Source: Brachynemurus nebulosus
Lineage: Eukaryota; Arthropoda; Insecta; Neuroptera; Myrmeleontidae
Reading direction: 5' to 3'
Assembly (NCBI GenBank): GCA_035578155.1
Contig: JAPWDM010000014.1
Coordinates: forward strand, 6,126,001 to 6,190,000
DNA length: 64,000 nt
Positions 46,499-57,642 of this stretch are shown here, piece after piece (the stretch's first letter is position 1; every line of letters starts with the position of its first letter). Both the position numbers and the translations under genes were made by a program. Under the pieces are notes generated by a model. The model did not search any database. It had not been told where the DNA came from and was given only the letters and a program-made list of their open reading frames with translations.

Positions 46499-46763
46499 AT
46501 AAAAAGTATATAGTTCGCTCTAGATTGAAAAAAGAAAAAAATTTATGAGGTTTTATCGTTTTATGCACATTTTCCTCCCAAAGCTAGTATGAAAATCAAT
46601 TGATTAAGAAATTTCTGTATTATCCGTCTAATTTGATTAACCATCACAGTCTCGGGTTCCGACGGTGACGGTTAATCAAAGTTTTTCTGTTATTGAGTTT
46701 CAGGATCCAAAGTAAAAATTGGGTGTCGTTGGGAATGGGATTAATACCGATAAATTGGGCAGG

Positions 46764-46973
46764 ACAGAGCCGGATTTACATAAAGACACGTTCGCTGGGA
46801 GCCCCACACAACAGGGGCCTCCACAGAATCTCTCAAAATTGAATAAAATTTTAAAATAGAGAAATAATTTTTGAAATTCTCCCTCCCCCTTGTAGGGGAC
46901 CCACTACAAAAATACTCACGGGCCTGCACATGTGAAGTACATAGGGGTCACCGCAGAGGTTAATCCCGCCCTG
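46764..46973. mobile_element. hAT-type MITE (CAGAGCCGGATTTAC)
   Basis: The left end CAGAGCCGGATTTACATAAA and the right end GGTTAATCCCGCCCTG are inverted relatives. The interior GGGGCCTCCAC and AAGTACATAGGGG match the element at 45734. The 8-bp flanks are only weakly alike, so the target duplication has decayed. Confidence 0.7.
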
Positions 46974-47269
46974 GGGAGGAATTTGGCAATTTTTCAGTGG
47001 GGCTTTTTAGAGGACCGAAATGGGATGAATAAATTACTCTCGGCGACATCTCCATATTTTTTCCACTTGTAATTTAATTGGTAAAAATAAGGTATAATGA
47101 GTTCCATTATTTCTTTAACGTTTAATAAAAAGCAAAAAAAATTATACACCGTGCAACTTGTCAATTACCATTATTCAGTGATTATGTGATTTAACTTAAT
47201 TATATATGCTACGGTGATCATTTGAAAAATGTCTCTCGTTTGCAATCAATTTATTGCTTTATTTTAAAA

Positions 47270-47822
47270 CTAGCCGTACCCGTGACGTTGTTCACGCGAA
47301 ACGTTGACTAGTTTCTTTTTCCAATTTGTTGTTTCTTGCAACACAAAATGCATTAAATTGTCTCCAAATTGACAATTGTGTATTTATTGTATTTATCGGT
47401 ACACAATTAGCAACATTTTCTTTGATTTCAAATTCAGAAAAATTTCCAAACTACAAAATTTATTTACAATTTTTGTTACTATAGTTATGAAATTTTTTAT
47501 GAAATATGTAAATTGACGTTATGTGTGTAGATGCTCAAAATAGTTTTTCCATTATCCCGTGCAAATGAGACATTTTCCCGGAATAAAAAAGTATCTTAGA
47601 TGTTGACCCAGGTAATAAGTTATCATCAAACCAAATTTCATCAAAATCCGTCCAGTAGTTTTTACGTGATGCGTGAACAGACAGACAGACAGAGACAGAC
47701 AAAAATTTTAAAAATCGCTGTTTTGGTATCTACATCGATAACTATTTACAGTACCAGTAAAATTTTCAAAAAATATTCTATGTGCAGAAACGGTCTCGTT
47801 ACAGTTTTATTATATGTATAGA
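47270..47822 (+). repeat. Dispersed CTAGCTGTACCCG repeat (copy 2, longest)
   Basis: CTAGCCGTACCCGTGACGTT at the start, then AGATGTTGACCCAGGTAATA, CGTCCAGTAGTTTTTACGTG and ATCGATAACTATTTACAGTA, ending TATGTATAGAT. It is longer than the copy at 27400 by about 190 bp after the head. Confidence 0.75.
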
Positions 47823-47824
47823 TG

Positions 47825-48850
47825 ATACTAACTATACCTCATTTCAGATACAATTGATCATAAATTTTCGTTAAAAAATTAAGGGGAGGTTTACTCGAGA
47901 GTCCTTAAAAATTATGTATTTTCTAGAATTTTTTCTCAAGAACGGAAGTAAATATCAATTTCAAATTTTGTTCACATATTTATTAAGTATTAAACTACAC
48001 AAAAAAAATTTTTCAAGGAAAAATATAAAAAAGTGTCCATTTTATAGATAGTGCAGTGTGACGATCCGAAAATCCAATGCTTTGTTGGTGGACATCCTAG
48101 CGCCGGTAATAAACCACCGAAATCCAAAAACAAAAAAGATTTATAAAATATATGAAGAGTACCGGCACCTCTACCTATAATATCAATAAATTGCTGAAAG
48201 AAGAAAAGAATGGCGGATGTTTGAACTTTTGATTACGATTTTTGTCTTATTTTTCGCTCTTTAAAGTAAATTTAAAAATAAAAAAAATATTGAAAGTGTA
48301 TCGAACTTAGGTAGAGGTGCCGAAGAATTGAATTATCTTTAAAATAAAAAATTTAAAAAAAGGATCCATCGAATAGTTTTTGAGTTATCGTGTCCACCAG
48401 TTTCAAAAATGTAGTTCCGAGATATTATAAAATATATATAAAAAAACGTATTTTCAAAATTTTATATTTAATACTCATTATTGCGTGAACTACGATTTTT
48501 GAATTTTTTTTTTATAGAAAGCTGGATTCGGTTAATAAGCAAGAATCTTGTTTTTAAATTAATTTCAGTAAAATCACTTTGGGAACATATTCTACACATA
48601 ATTAGCTATCAATTTCGGCAAAAAAAAATCGATTTTTTTTTTATCAAATCTAAAGTAAACCTTCCCTTAAATTACTTTCAGCAAAATCACTTTGGGAACA
48701 TATTCTACACATAATTAGCTACCAATTTCTGCAAAAAAAATAATCGATTTTTTTTTAACGACTCTCAAGTAAACCTCCCCTTAAATAATTCTTATCTTCG
48801 AAACAAATCAATCTTCCATTCAAAAAACTGCAAATTTAAGATTTATGTAA
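47825..48850. repeat. Dispersed repeat split by a TTAA element
   Basis: 47825-47878 and 48785-48850 are the two halves, in reverse complement, of the repeat seen intact at 23935-24072. The TTAA element lies exactly between them. Confidence 0.75.
47883..48780. mobile_element. TTAA-target element, GGGGAGGTTTACT family (copy 2)
   Basis: The inverted ends GGGGAGGTTTACTCGAGAGT and its complement are flanked by TTAA (47879-47882, 48781-48784). It differs from copy 1 by an extra ~110-bp duplication near the right end, CTTTGGGAACATATTCTACA occurring at 48578 and 48691. Non-coding. Confidence 0.9.
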
Positions 48851-49469
48851 ATGCAATAATGAAAGAGATAAAGCCAAGAAAACGGAAATTATTTAAATTC
48901 AAAGTGACGAAGCATGGTTAAATTTAACTGAAATGAACCATACCTAGTTAATTTTACAAGTAATAAATTATAGGTTAACATTGCGATTGATTTTATAAGA
49001 TGTAACAACGATATAGACAGGAAATAATAAAAATCAATCAGTAATGAATAATTATATTGTATTGTATTGTGTATTATTATTATTCAATTATTGTATTTTG
49101 ATTTATTCTCTTGTTTCCAAGTATTTATTTATTTAATATAGGAAAGAGTTTGATTAAATATTTAAGTTCGGATAAAGTATTTTTGTTCCGCTATATTGCT
49201 CTTTGGAATGTTATACAAAACTGTACTTTTAACTTTTTTTTTTTCTCTAAAATATTCATATTTTTGTGAACAGTTGTTTTTGTACTGTAATAAGTAGTAG
49301 AGAAGGTTGATAACCTTTTTTGGCAAGGATGGAGATTGAATTTTTTAGGGAGGATAATTGAATTGTCTCTGAAAAAGTGTCTGTGTATGTCTCAAGTAAA
49401 AATGTTCGTTTTAGACACAGAAATTTTTTTATTTCATGTAGGTTCTACGTTTTTTCAGAAATGATGAGA

Positions 49470-51190
49470 TAGTTTTGATTGAATTGGACGAACTATGCAA
49501 AAGCACTAAACGAGTCGAGTGTTATTTTCAAACTTCCCAAATTCTATGTAGTTTAGGAGCCATAACCAAAAAAACTCATAATTCCAAATTTTCTTTTCTT
49601 CCAATAAGAATTAGTTATTTTGGTCTGCACATTTTGAGTGCACTCTTTTACGTAAAATTTAAATGTTTTTGTTAAAATTGTCTATGACTACTACTAATTT
49701 TCTAGTTATGATCCCAAATTTTTGTTTTTCTTATGAAATGTGAAGTCAATTTTGGCGCAGTTAACTGACTTTTTTTCTCCCCTTTCTATCAACAATATAC
49801 CATACATCGCGTGTACTCTTTCTCAACCTCGTACCTGAAAAGTCCCAATTTTTGGAGACACAAAAAAAAGCGTATTTAAATCTGTGTTTTCATCATTATC
49901 AGTAGCGAAGACAAAAACTATTCTGTTTCCCCTGACACTGCATATCGCATTATTGTTTCAGTTTTTTTATTATTATTCAAAAAGTACTGAATATATTTTG
50001 ATAATTTTTATACTATTAAGAAGAATACTACATTTTACACATAGATAAGAAAAAATTATTCCAAAATCTTTCTTAGTTTTTAAGTAATAATGATGTAAAA
50101 AAAATATTGGAGAATACTACATACATGCAGACTGTGTGTGTGAATGTGTAAATGGGTACTTGTCACACATGCATGCAAGCCAGGGTAAACAAAATTAAAA
50201 ATGTCTTTTTTCCGTTTTTATATTATTGTTTCAGTTTTTTTTATTATTATTCAAAAAGTATTGAATATATTTTGATAATTTTTGTACTATTAAGAAGAAT
50301 ACTACATTTTACACATAGATAAAAAAAAATTATTCCAAAATTTTTGTTAGTTTTTGAGTAATAATGAATTAATGATGTAAAAAAAAAAATGTTGGAGAAT
50401 ACTCTACATACATGCAGACTGTATGTGTGTGTGAATATATAGGCAGTTGTCCAAACATATATGCAGAGCCAGGATAATCAAATGTAAAAATGTCTTTTGC
50501 CTTTAAATAGACTTGTGACGTGCTTGTAACTTACCTATTTTCATCCTGTATGACCACAGAGGCTCATATTTTTCAGGTTATATGTATATATTATTGTATA
50601 TGGGTGTAAAGTGTAAACGTATATATATTATATGTACATATATTCGTATATACGTTTTATTTGAAAATGTGAATGTATTGAAAATGGCCAATATTATAAA
50701 ACTTAGATAATAAATTATTTTAAATTTTCTAAAGGATCTTAAATTTTATGAAATTTAATTTTTTGGGGAGACACTGTCTCCCTTGTCTACTCTCACGCGT
50801 CGCCACTGATCATTATGAACTTAAGATTTATGCTAATTACATCCTTCGATGTTGGCTACCTACATATATAAATATATATAGATAAGTATATGTATATATA
50901 AATACAATATTTAATGTTTTTTGTGTGTCCTAAAACATGCTGTTTTTGATATACGAGGTTGAGAAAGAGTACGCGCGATATGTCAATTCTATCTTCGAAG
51001 ATAACCTCAAAATAAACAAAATACAATTTTCTTAAGTGCAATTGTCTATTTAGAATTATGGGATTTTTGGCTGTAGCTCCTAAACTATATGAAATTTGGG
51101 AAATTTGTCCCTGACAAAAATTTAAAAAAAATTTCTTATGTACTTTCCCACTATTTCACCTTTTTCCCCGCGTGCCCCTAGTGTAAATCC
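49470..51190. repeat. Long imperfect inverted-repeat element with internal 271-bp tandem duplication
   Basis: CAAATTCTATGTAGTTTAGG (49540) pairs with 51060-51105, and ACTCTTTCTCAACCTCGTAC (49814) pairs with 50955-50975. Between them, TTATTGTTTCAGTTTTTTTA through ATACATGCAGACTG is present twice (from about 49950 and 50222). The right edge carries GTAAATCCGGCCCGG (about 51184), a hAT-like terminus of the CAGAGCCGGATTTAC kind. The left edge was not found. Confidence 0.65.
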
Positions 51191-52043
51191 GGCCCGGATT
51201 TTAATATTTCTTATTTGCACTAAACTAAAACTTATAACGTTTAAATTTATAAGTTAGTAAATATTGTGAATGTAATAATATGAATTTTTACTGTAAAATA
51301 ATAATCTAATAATCATCGACCCATGTTATGGATTTTATATTAATACCTAACCATTTTCGTGATATTTCTATTACCGTGTAAGTATAATAGTCGATATTCT
51401 CACTATAACATTTAGGAGTTCTGCTACGCTGGTGAACTAATAGCTCTATTTTGTCTCTGTAGTTATTAAGTAGTTATTTGGATGTAAAAAAGTGAAACTT
51501 GGTATTTTTTATTTTTAGCGAACCAAATAATTGCTTTAAAATTAAATATTTTGATAAAAACATAATTTTATACTTCATTAAACAATCTGATTTGCAATTT
51601 CAAAAAAAATATTGGTAATTGTTTGTAGTGTATGTGTTGTACATAGGTACATAGCGTGTACTTGAAACTGACTTTAATAATTTCATTATATAATTTCCTC
51701 TTACTTTCTTTACAATTGTTTTAATTTTTTTTTTAATTATTCTCACCTATTATTTGAAGATCCTTGAAAATATTTGTTGTTCTTTAATTTTTTTAATTTT
51801 TCCATATTTTATAAAACTAAAAATTAAAAAAAAAAAATATTAATTTTTTTACGTAGGTACAAATTAAAAGTACTTCACACCTGTGAAATGTCATATTATT
51901 TTGCTTATTGAATTATTTTTGCAATTTTTTTATGGCACAGCTGATCTACCTGTAAAAAAAGATATTTTAAAATACATTTTTTTTTTTTTTGGTTTTATAA
52001 AGTTTTAATTCACAAATACACAAAAAATTAAATTTTCTTTTGT
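51191..52043. other. Intron 1 sequence, nothing recognised
   Basis: AT-rich; long T and A runs; no frame. Confidence 0.4.
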
Positions 52044-52051
52044 GTGATTAT

Positions 52052-53148
52052 CAGAGATGGGAAGAAAAGGTCCCTAACAGAGTCGCCATATAAAATATTT
52101 TGTACTGGGGGGCTACGAATAGAGCTGGAGGGCTGTCATAAAACGTAAAAATATTATCAATCTTTTTAAAAATCAGTTTTACGACGTTTTACTACTAATA
52201 CCACATCGTTAATGTTATTTTGTGTCTGTTTGTGTTTTTTAATTGCCAATATTATGAATCATTTTGTTTGTTATATCATGGTGGCCACATTTTTGGAAAA
52301 CCTGGAAAACCTGGAAATGTCAGGGAATTTTTACTTTCTGGAATGGAAAAGTCAGGGAAAAGCCAGGAAATTTTACCAAAAGACTGGAAAAAATTGATTT
52401 TTATATAATTTTTCACTTGTTTTGAGATTAGATTTAAAAAATTATTGCGTATTTCGGATTAGATTTAAAAATTAACGCATATTTCTTCTTTATTTATTCA
52501 TTTTTTTTTCTCGTCATTTACTTTTTTATATCAAAAATTTTTTTTAGCTTTTTGGGATAAAGTAGGGGTGGCATTTTTTACAAATGAGTCAGGGAATTTT
52601 TTAATAAAATTTCTGGAAAACCTGGAAAAGTCAGGGAATTTGATCTTCAAAAATCTGTGGCCACCATGTAATATGTATTAATTTATGTACATACATATCT
52701 TATATTTTTCTAATGCAAAAACAAAACCATCTTCAATCTTGTGAGCGACCTACTAGAGTGATACAATCTACTAATACAATCAATTTTGTTTACATTAAAG
52801 CAGGTATAAAGAAGGTGAGATATAGATATTATTTAAATAATCATAAAGGAAATAGAGATATTGTTTACATTATAAATGTTTTGAATTCGTCTAAATTAAT
52901 TTCTATTCCAGTCGACCACTTATTTATTCAACATTAATTTTTTTAAATTATTTTTACAATTAAAATTATATATTAAATTATGAAAAATGGGTAATTTTTG
53001 ATTTTTACTGATTTGTTCTCAAAAGCTTCCTTAGGCTAATCTTCAAAACCAGAGGAAAATCCTCAGCTTTGTAATAAAATTTATAGCCCCCCAATCCAAA
53101 ATATTTTATATGGCGATTCTGTTAGGGACCACTGTTTTCCCAAGTCTG
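52052..53148. mobile_element. hAT-type element, CAGA(G/C)(A/T)TGGGA family (copy 2)
   Basis: The ends CAGAGATGGGAAGAAAAGGT and TGTTTTCCCAAGTCTG are flanked by a perfect 8-bp duplication GTGATTAT (52044-52051, 53149-53156). Without the 392-bp insertion at 52277-52668 it equals copy 1 in length. The frame 52713-52937 is shared with copy 1 with three replacements in 74 codons; whether it means anything is unknown. Confidence 0.94.
52277..52668. mobile_element. hAT-like MITE with CATGGTGGCCAC ends
   Basis: CATGGTGGCCACATTTTTGG and CTGTGGCCACCATG are inverted ends. The interior repeats GGAAAACCTGG and GTCAGGGAATTTT beside both ends. The uninterrupted copy 1 of the host element supplies the empty site. 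The flanking duplication (GTTATAT/TAATATG) is imperfect. Confidence 0.85.
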
Positions 53149-53156
53149 GTGATTAT

Positions 53157-53735
53157 AATGACGGATAATATAGCTAATGTTACAAATACATTTCTATGGT
53201 TACAAGTGTGGCTTAGTAAAATGGAGTCTTACATTTTAATAACTATACTGTCTCTATGGAACATGTATCATATAAGTTCAGTCCAGTCCTCAGAGGTTAA
53301 GACTTTAACTGTCAGATTAACATACACATTTTTAATAAAAATAATAACAGACAAACACACTAATAATGATAAAAAAATATAAAAAAACAAACAACTAAAT
53401 ACTTTTGTTACAGTTACATGTACGCATTTCAGTTTAATTACAAAAAAAAAATAAATAAATAAAAAATATAAAAATAAAAAAAAAATAAATAAAATAGTTA
53501 AATGATCATATAAAATAAATTATATTTTTAAGTGTTATTATGTTATTCTTCTATAAATGTTTACAAAAACCTGCAGAACAGGCTGCAATTTTTTCCCTAA
53601 TAATTTTTTCCAGCGCTCTCATCATCATATTTTTTAACATTTACTTAAATAATTATTTACTATTTATTACTGATAGAAAAATTTCGACAAGCAAAAATGT
53701 CTTTTATGTAACATTTTTATATTTTTTCTCTATAG
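53157..53735. other. End of Pgant5 intron 1
   Basis: Non-coding, poly-A-rich at 53440-53510, ending in TATTTTTTCTCTATAG, a strong polypyrimidine tract and acceptor. Confidence 0.7.
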
Positions 53736-53902
53736 GTGCAAAAAAATCAAATATCCTAGTCAGTTACCGCCAACAAGTATTGTAATCGTGTTTCACAACG
53801 AAGCGTGGTCCACACTACTACGTACCGTTTGGAGTGCAATAAATCGTTCACCGCGACCACTTTTAAAGGAAATAATTTTAGTGGACGATTTCAGTGATAG
53901 AG
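53736..53902 (+). CDS. Pgant5: Pgant5 exon 2: start of the GT-A catalytic domain
   Basis: Residues 171-226. The first base completes Gly-171 from the phase-2 exon 1, giving RLPGCKK, which mirrors VRLEGCK of GALNT1. It then reads [20 protein letters not shown] and [20 protein letters not shown]. The first block is the UDP-binding beta strand and helix conserved in all GalNAc-transferases. VDD is the metal-site-proximal strand. The family usually has DDASE(R) where this protein has DDFSD. The exon ends in phase 1 at AGAG|GTAAGC. It is too short to stand out as a long open frame and was found by its homology. Confidence 0.96.
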
Positions 53903-54046
53903 GTAAGCGAATCAAATCAACCAATTACCACTAAAAATACACTAATGCTTTGATTTAAGGAAAGGCAATTGCGTATGTATTGGTCACACGCATATTGGAT
54001 ATAAAAAAACAACAAACTGTTTTAAGCAAATCATTATATATATATA

Positions 54047-55225
54047 CAGGGTGGAATTTTAATAACTCTCACACGTTTGTTGGAAACAACATAGCTTTTT
54101 TTTTTTATAAAATAATATTATATTTAAGTATAGTCGAGACCAAATGTTCTAACCCTCCCGTTCTTCTTTTATAAATGTAATTTGTTTACAATCGTTTTTA
54201 ATATTTGATTTTAAGCATCAATAATTTAAAGAAAAACAATAAACAAAAATGTGTAGTACAGTATGTCGCAATATTAAAAACGGTTGTAGGCAAATTAAAT
54301 TTATAAAAGTAGAATGGAATGTTCTCTACAATTGGTTTCGACTATATATTTTAGAACACAATATTAATACATCTTGCGTCATTTGTTATTTATAGAAAAA
54401 ATTATTATTAAAGCAGATTTTTAATTAATTAAATTTTTTGTAAATATTATTTTATAAAAAAGCTATGTTGTTTCCAACAAATCCCGTTATATCAAAATTC
54501 ACCGAAACGTGTGAGAGTTAAGGGGAGAGGGTTCTCCAGAACTTTCAAATTTTTCATTTTTTGTTTTGCTTTAAAAGTTCATTTGCACCTTAAGGAATAT
54601 ATTTCTAATGTTTTAATCCCAACAGAAAGATTATCTTAGATAACGATAAACTGCTTTTAACTTTACTTTTCAAGAAAGAAAACTTTTTAATAGCGTTTTT
54701 CTCAAAACCGGTTTTTTTCGCGCCGTGGAACATAACTTAAAAAGTTATTAAGGTATTAACTTGAAATTTTGTACAGATATTCTTTAAGATATTGGCCTTT
54801 GCATATACCTAAAATTTTGCATAAATTATTACTATAAATATTGTTTATAACAATTTGTTTATAAAAAAAAGTGAAATTTTTTTCTTTTTAATTTCAAATT
54901 GTGAAAAAAAAAATGTTCTCATCAGACATTGGTATATGCAAAGCGTAATGACTTATTTTAATAAAAATTTTTTGTCCGATTGAATTCAGTTGATTACAAG
55001 GGGCTGGGCATTCCACGGCGCAAATTAAAAGAGTCAACTTGGAACAGCTGTAGCGCCGCCATTTTTTCTTTTTTTTTGCATAAAAATTTATGAGTGAATA
55101 CACCATAACTTGTACTATACTATGTAACTTCATTTGATACAATGAATGTATCCAGTTTCTTAAAAAAAATTATTAAAAAACCGGTTGTCTGGAAGATCCT
55201 CCTCCCTTAATAAAATTCCATCCTG
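54047..55225. mobile_element. Middle TA-target foldback MITE in intron 2
   Basis: The ends CAGGGTGGAATTTTA and TAAAATTCCATCCTG are flanked by TA (54045-54046, 55226-55227). The arms share AACTCTCACACGTTTGTTGG-like and AACAACATAGC blocks. The right arm is broken at TTAA by a third element. Confidence 0.88.
54522..55206. mobile_element. Inner TTAA-target element in intron 2
   Basis: The ends GGGGAGAGGGTTCTCCAGA and, read inward from the right, GGGAGGAGGATCTTCCAGA are flanked by TTAA (54518-54521, 55207-55210). The intact left arm of the host MITE reads TTAATAACTCTC where the right arm is split, which confirms the site. It is a distant relative of the GGGGAGGTTTACT family; non-coding. Confidence 0.88.
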
Positions 55226-55385
55226 TATATGTATAATGACTTTTTTTGGATAAGACTTTTTGAATTACATGTTATTTTTTTTTTTAAATATCCGTGTGAC
55301 CAATACATACGCAGTTACCTGTCCCTGAATCAAAGCAATAGTGTATTAAGCTGAAAATAACTAATTTTTTTTTCCCACGGTGTAG

Positions 55386-55704
55386 AACATTTAGGTAAAA
55401 AATTAGAAGATTATGTGGCCACGCTACCGGTACCCACGCACGTTTTACGTACCGAGAAACGTTCCGGTTTAATTCGTGCCCGACTTCTCGGTGCGAAACA
55501 TGTGAAGGGTAAAGTAATTACGTTTTTGGACGCGCATTGCGAATGCACGGAGGGTTGGCTGGAGCCGTTGCTGGCACGTATTGCAATGAATCGTAAAACG
55601 GTCGTCTGTCCAATTATCGATGTCATTTCGGACGAAACATTTCAATATATCACCGCCTCCGATATGACGTGGGGTGGTTTCAATTGGAAATTAAATTTTA
55701 GATG
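55386..55704 (+). CDS. Pgant5: Pgant5 exon 3: catalytic core with DAH metal motif
   Basis: Residues 227-332. It contains [14 protein letters not shown], then [20 protein letters not shown], in which D275-A276-H277 is the DXH motif that binds Mn2+ and the UDP diphosphate. It then reads [20 protein letters not shown] and [11 protein letters not shown]. Both the sugar-nucleotide half and the start of the Gal/GalNAc-T motif are intact, with no stop or frameshift. The sequence is nearly identical to fly Pgant5 in these blocks. Donor TG|GTACGT, phase 2. GC content is far above the flanking introns. Confidence 0.97.
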
Positions 55705-56009
55705 GTACGTATATAAAATTTTTGTACGAGTATGTTTATTTATTTGTTAGTCATTTTGAAATCAAATTGTCATTTTTTTAATTATCTTGTGTATTTGCAA
55801 AAAAAAACAATTTCCCTTTTTTTTCACCAAATTTCCGAAGTGGAAGGGGATATGAAGGAGTTTATGTTTTTGCTAATTTGCACATTATTGATAAACCAAT
55901 ACCTCGTACTCTTGTATTTTTTTGTAAACATGTTTATATAATACTGGCTGACGAAGCAGATATACGTTAAAATTATGAAATATTTCATTTAAGATTGTAT
56001 ACTTATAAT

Positions 56010-56708
56010 TTCTTTTAATTTTTCAAAACGTCACAATTAAATTCCAAAAAAGTTCATCAATTACCGTTGCAAATTAATTTTACTTAAAATTGTTAAATTT
56101 CTTTGATTTATTTTTTTAAATTTAAAATTACATTGAGAAAGATCCTTTTATGATTAAAAACCATAATTAACTTCTGCATGTGATTTTTCTGTTGTCTTTA
56201 AAATTCTGATTTTGTCAAATATGAAAAAAGCAGTATCGAAAACCTATGAGCAATTTCAAATTTTACGTTTATAACATGATAATTATGGTTTTTGGAGCTT
56301 TTAAAAAAAATTTGGTATACGTGTTCACGTCATCAAGTTTAATTTTTTCTTTTTTAAATTAATAGCTATACAAAAATGATATGAATCAGATTAATTGGTA
56401 AAACTTGAGTAATTTGAGTACCACATTTTCATTGTTCTGTAATAATTGTCAAGTTTGTTCGGAAAATGTGATGTATTTTCCAAATGGGATCTTTTTGTTA
56501 GGTTGTACCTCCATTTTTATTTTGTAAATTAAAATAAGAGATCGATCCAAAGTCGCCCTGCAATCGACATGTTAAATACCACTATTATGCACAAATGCAA
56601 ACTCATTTTTCCTTTGTGTTCTTCCTTATTTTAAATTTTTTTCTTGGTCCGTCAAATATTTTGATATTTACAATTTGGCTCGCCGACGTAAAACTTTGGG
56701 AGCCCCTA
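56010..56708 (-). mobile_element. hAT-type fragment related to 39453-40638
   Basis: Read on the minus strand it begins TAGGGGCTCCCAAAGTTTTA. It then follows the other copy: TTGTAAATATCAAAATATTT, AAATAAGGAAG, GAAATTTGCTCATAG-like block and ATCACATTT. The distal end was not located. Confidence 0.55.
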
Positions 56709-57282
56709 CTTCAAATTTTCCTAAAGAATTTATTTTTAGTAGGAAACGTTTATTTATTCGAGTAAGTGGGAGTTTCCGGTATGTTTTGGCGCATAACTTT
56801 ATTAGTTGCGCGTTAAAAAAATAATTTTTTAAAAATTTCTATTTTACATATTATATGTCAGAATTGGTTTAAATTTTGACATTTTGTATATCAAATACAA
56901 AAAATTCCCCGCAAGTGTAGAATTCAGAGGTTCGTGAAGTGTAAGTTGACCTCTTAATACGCTACATATGTCACGAAATCATAAGGATTTCGTTGTTGTT
57001 TTGTCGTTGGATCACGAAATTGTAAAAAATAACATATCCAGAAATCATTCATTAATCTTTTTAGTTTTTAGAATGCTTTAAATGCACCAACCACCTTGAA
57101 ATATTTATATTTTCTGTTGATTATCAATTATTTAATTTTGTGTGTAAGTTGTATAAAAGAGAAATTGCCTCCGTACAGAAAGAAATATACATCGTTAGTG
57201 TTGCAGAAAACGAGATCCCTTGGGTAATATAGAGTGATGATGAATTATACTTGTAATATAACTATTTTAGGATAAAATTAAT

Positions 57283-57330
57283 ACAGTAGACTCTTGTTTT
57301 ATACAGGTTTTATTTTACACAGCTTTAATT
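57283..57330. repeat. Solo pogo-like terminus
   Basis: CAGTAGACTCTTGTTTTATA after TA resembles the ends of the element at 41014-42628. No partner end was found. Confidence 0.5.
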
Positions 57331-57438
57331 ATTGTTGTCCCACTGTCTCAGTCATCTCATCTCATATAATTTTTCAAAGGCGTCTTTTTTTGTCAGTACG
57401 CCATATTATTATCTCCCTTAATACTCCATCGAAATTAA

Positions 57439-57460
57439 TAGATAGATAGATAGATAGATA
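57439..57460. repeat. (GATA)n microsatellite
   Basis: Five GATA units followed by a T run. Confidence 0.93.
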
Positions 57461-57642
57461 TTTTTTTATTCTTTCAAAATAAAATTTTACAGAATATGTC
57501 ATCGGGTAAATGAGGAGAGGGGAGGTTATGCGGTTATGGCCGACTTTATTAGGAACTATCCCGGCATTCATTTTTGAAGTTTACGCAAAATCATAAAAAA
57601 CCGTAAACAGGATAGCTGACTCGGTCTTTAACTCGAGAATTC

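Larger units (their letters stand above)
45493..46590. mobile_element. TA-target MITE, CAGCTGAAC family (copy 3, interrupted)
   Basis: CAGCTAACTCTTTTTTTATA follows TA at 45492. From 45645 the order ACCTTTTTTATGCAGTGGAT, TCGCACAAAAAATATTC, TAGCTATAAAAAG matches the copy at 63018. It resumes after the hAT-type insertion with TAGTTCGCTCTAGATTG. The far end is not clear. It may comprise two partial copies. Confidence 0.6.
20032..53735 (+). other. Pgant5 intron 1 (33.7 kb, phase 2)
   Basis: Donor GTGAGT at 20032, acceptor TTTTTTCTCTATAG ending 53735. It separates the anchor/stem exon from the first catalytic exon and holds most of the mobile elements in the window. No host gene was recognised inside it on either strand. 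Confidence 0.9.
53940..55343. mobile_element. Outer TA-target foldback MITE in intron 2
   Basis: The ends CACTAATGCTTTGATTTAAG and, read inward from the right, CACTATTGCTTTGATTCAGG are flanked by TA (53938-53939, 55344-55345). The arms are ~60 bp and share GCGTATGTATTGGTCACACG. Without its passengers it is about 223 bp. Confidence 0.87.
53903..55385 (+). other. Pgant5 intron 2 (1483 bp, phase 1), almost entirely nested transposons
   Basis: Donor GTAAGC at 53903, acceptor CACGGTGTAG ending 55385. Only 53903-53939 and 55344-55385 are not transposon. Removing the outer element and one TA copy leaves a 77-nt intron, a common size for small insect introns. Confidence 0.88.

Noticed and set aside
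52212..52408. Two overlapping frames rich in Glu-Asn-Leu and Gly-Lys-Pro
   Set aside because: They read through the GGAAAACCTGG repeats of the CATGGTGGCC element.
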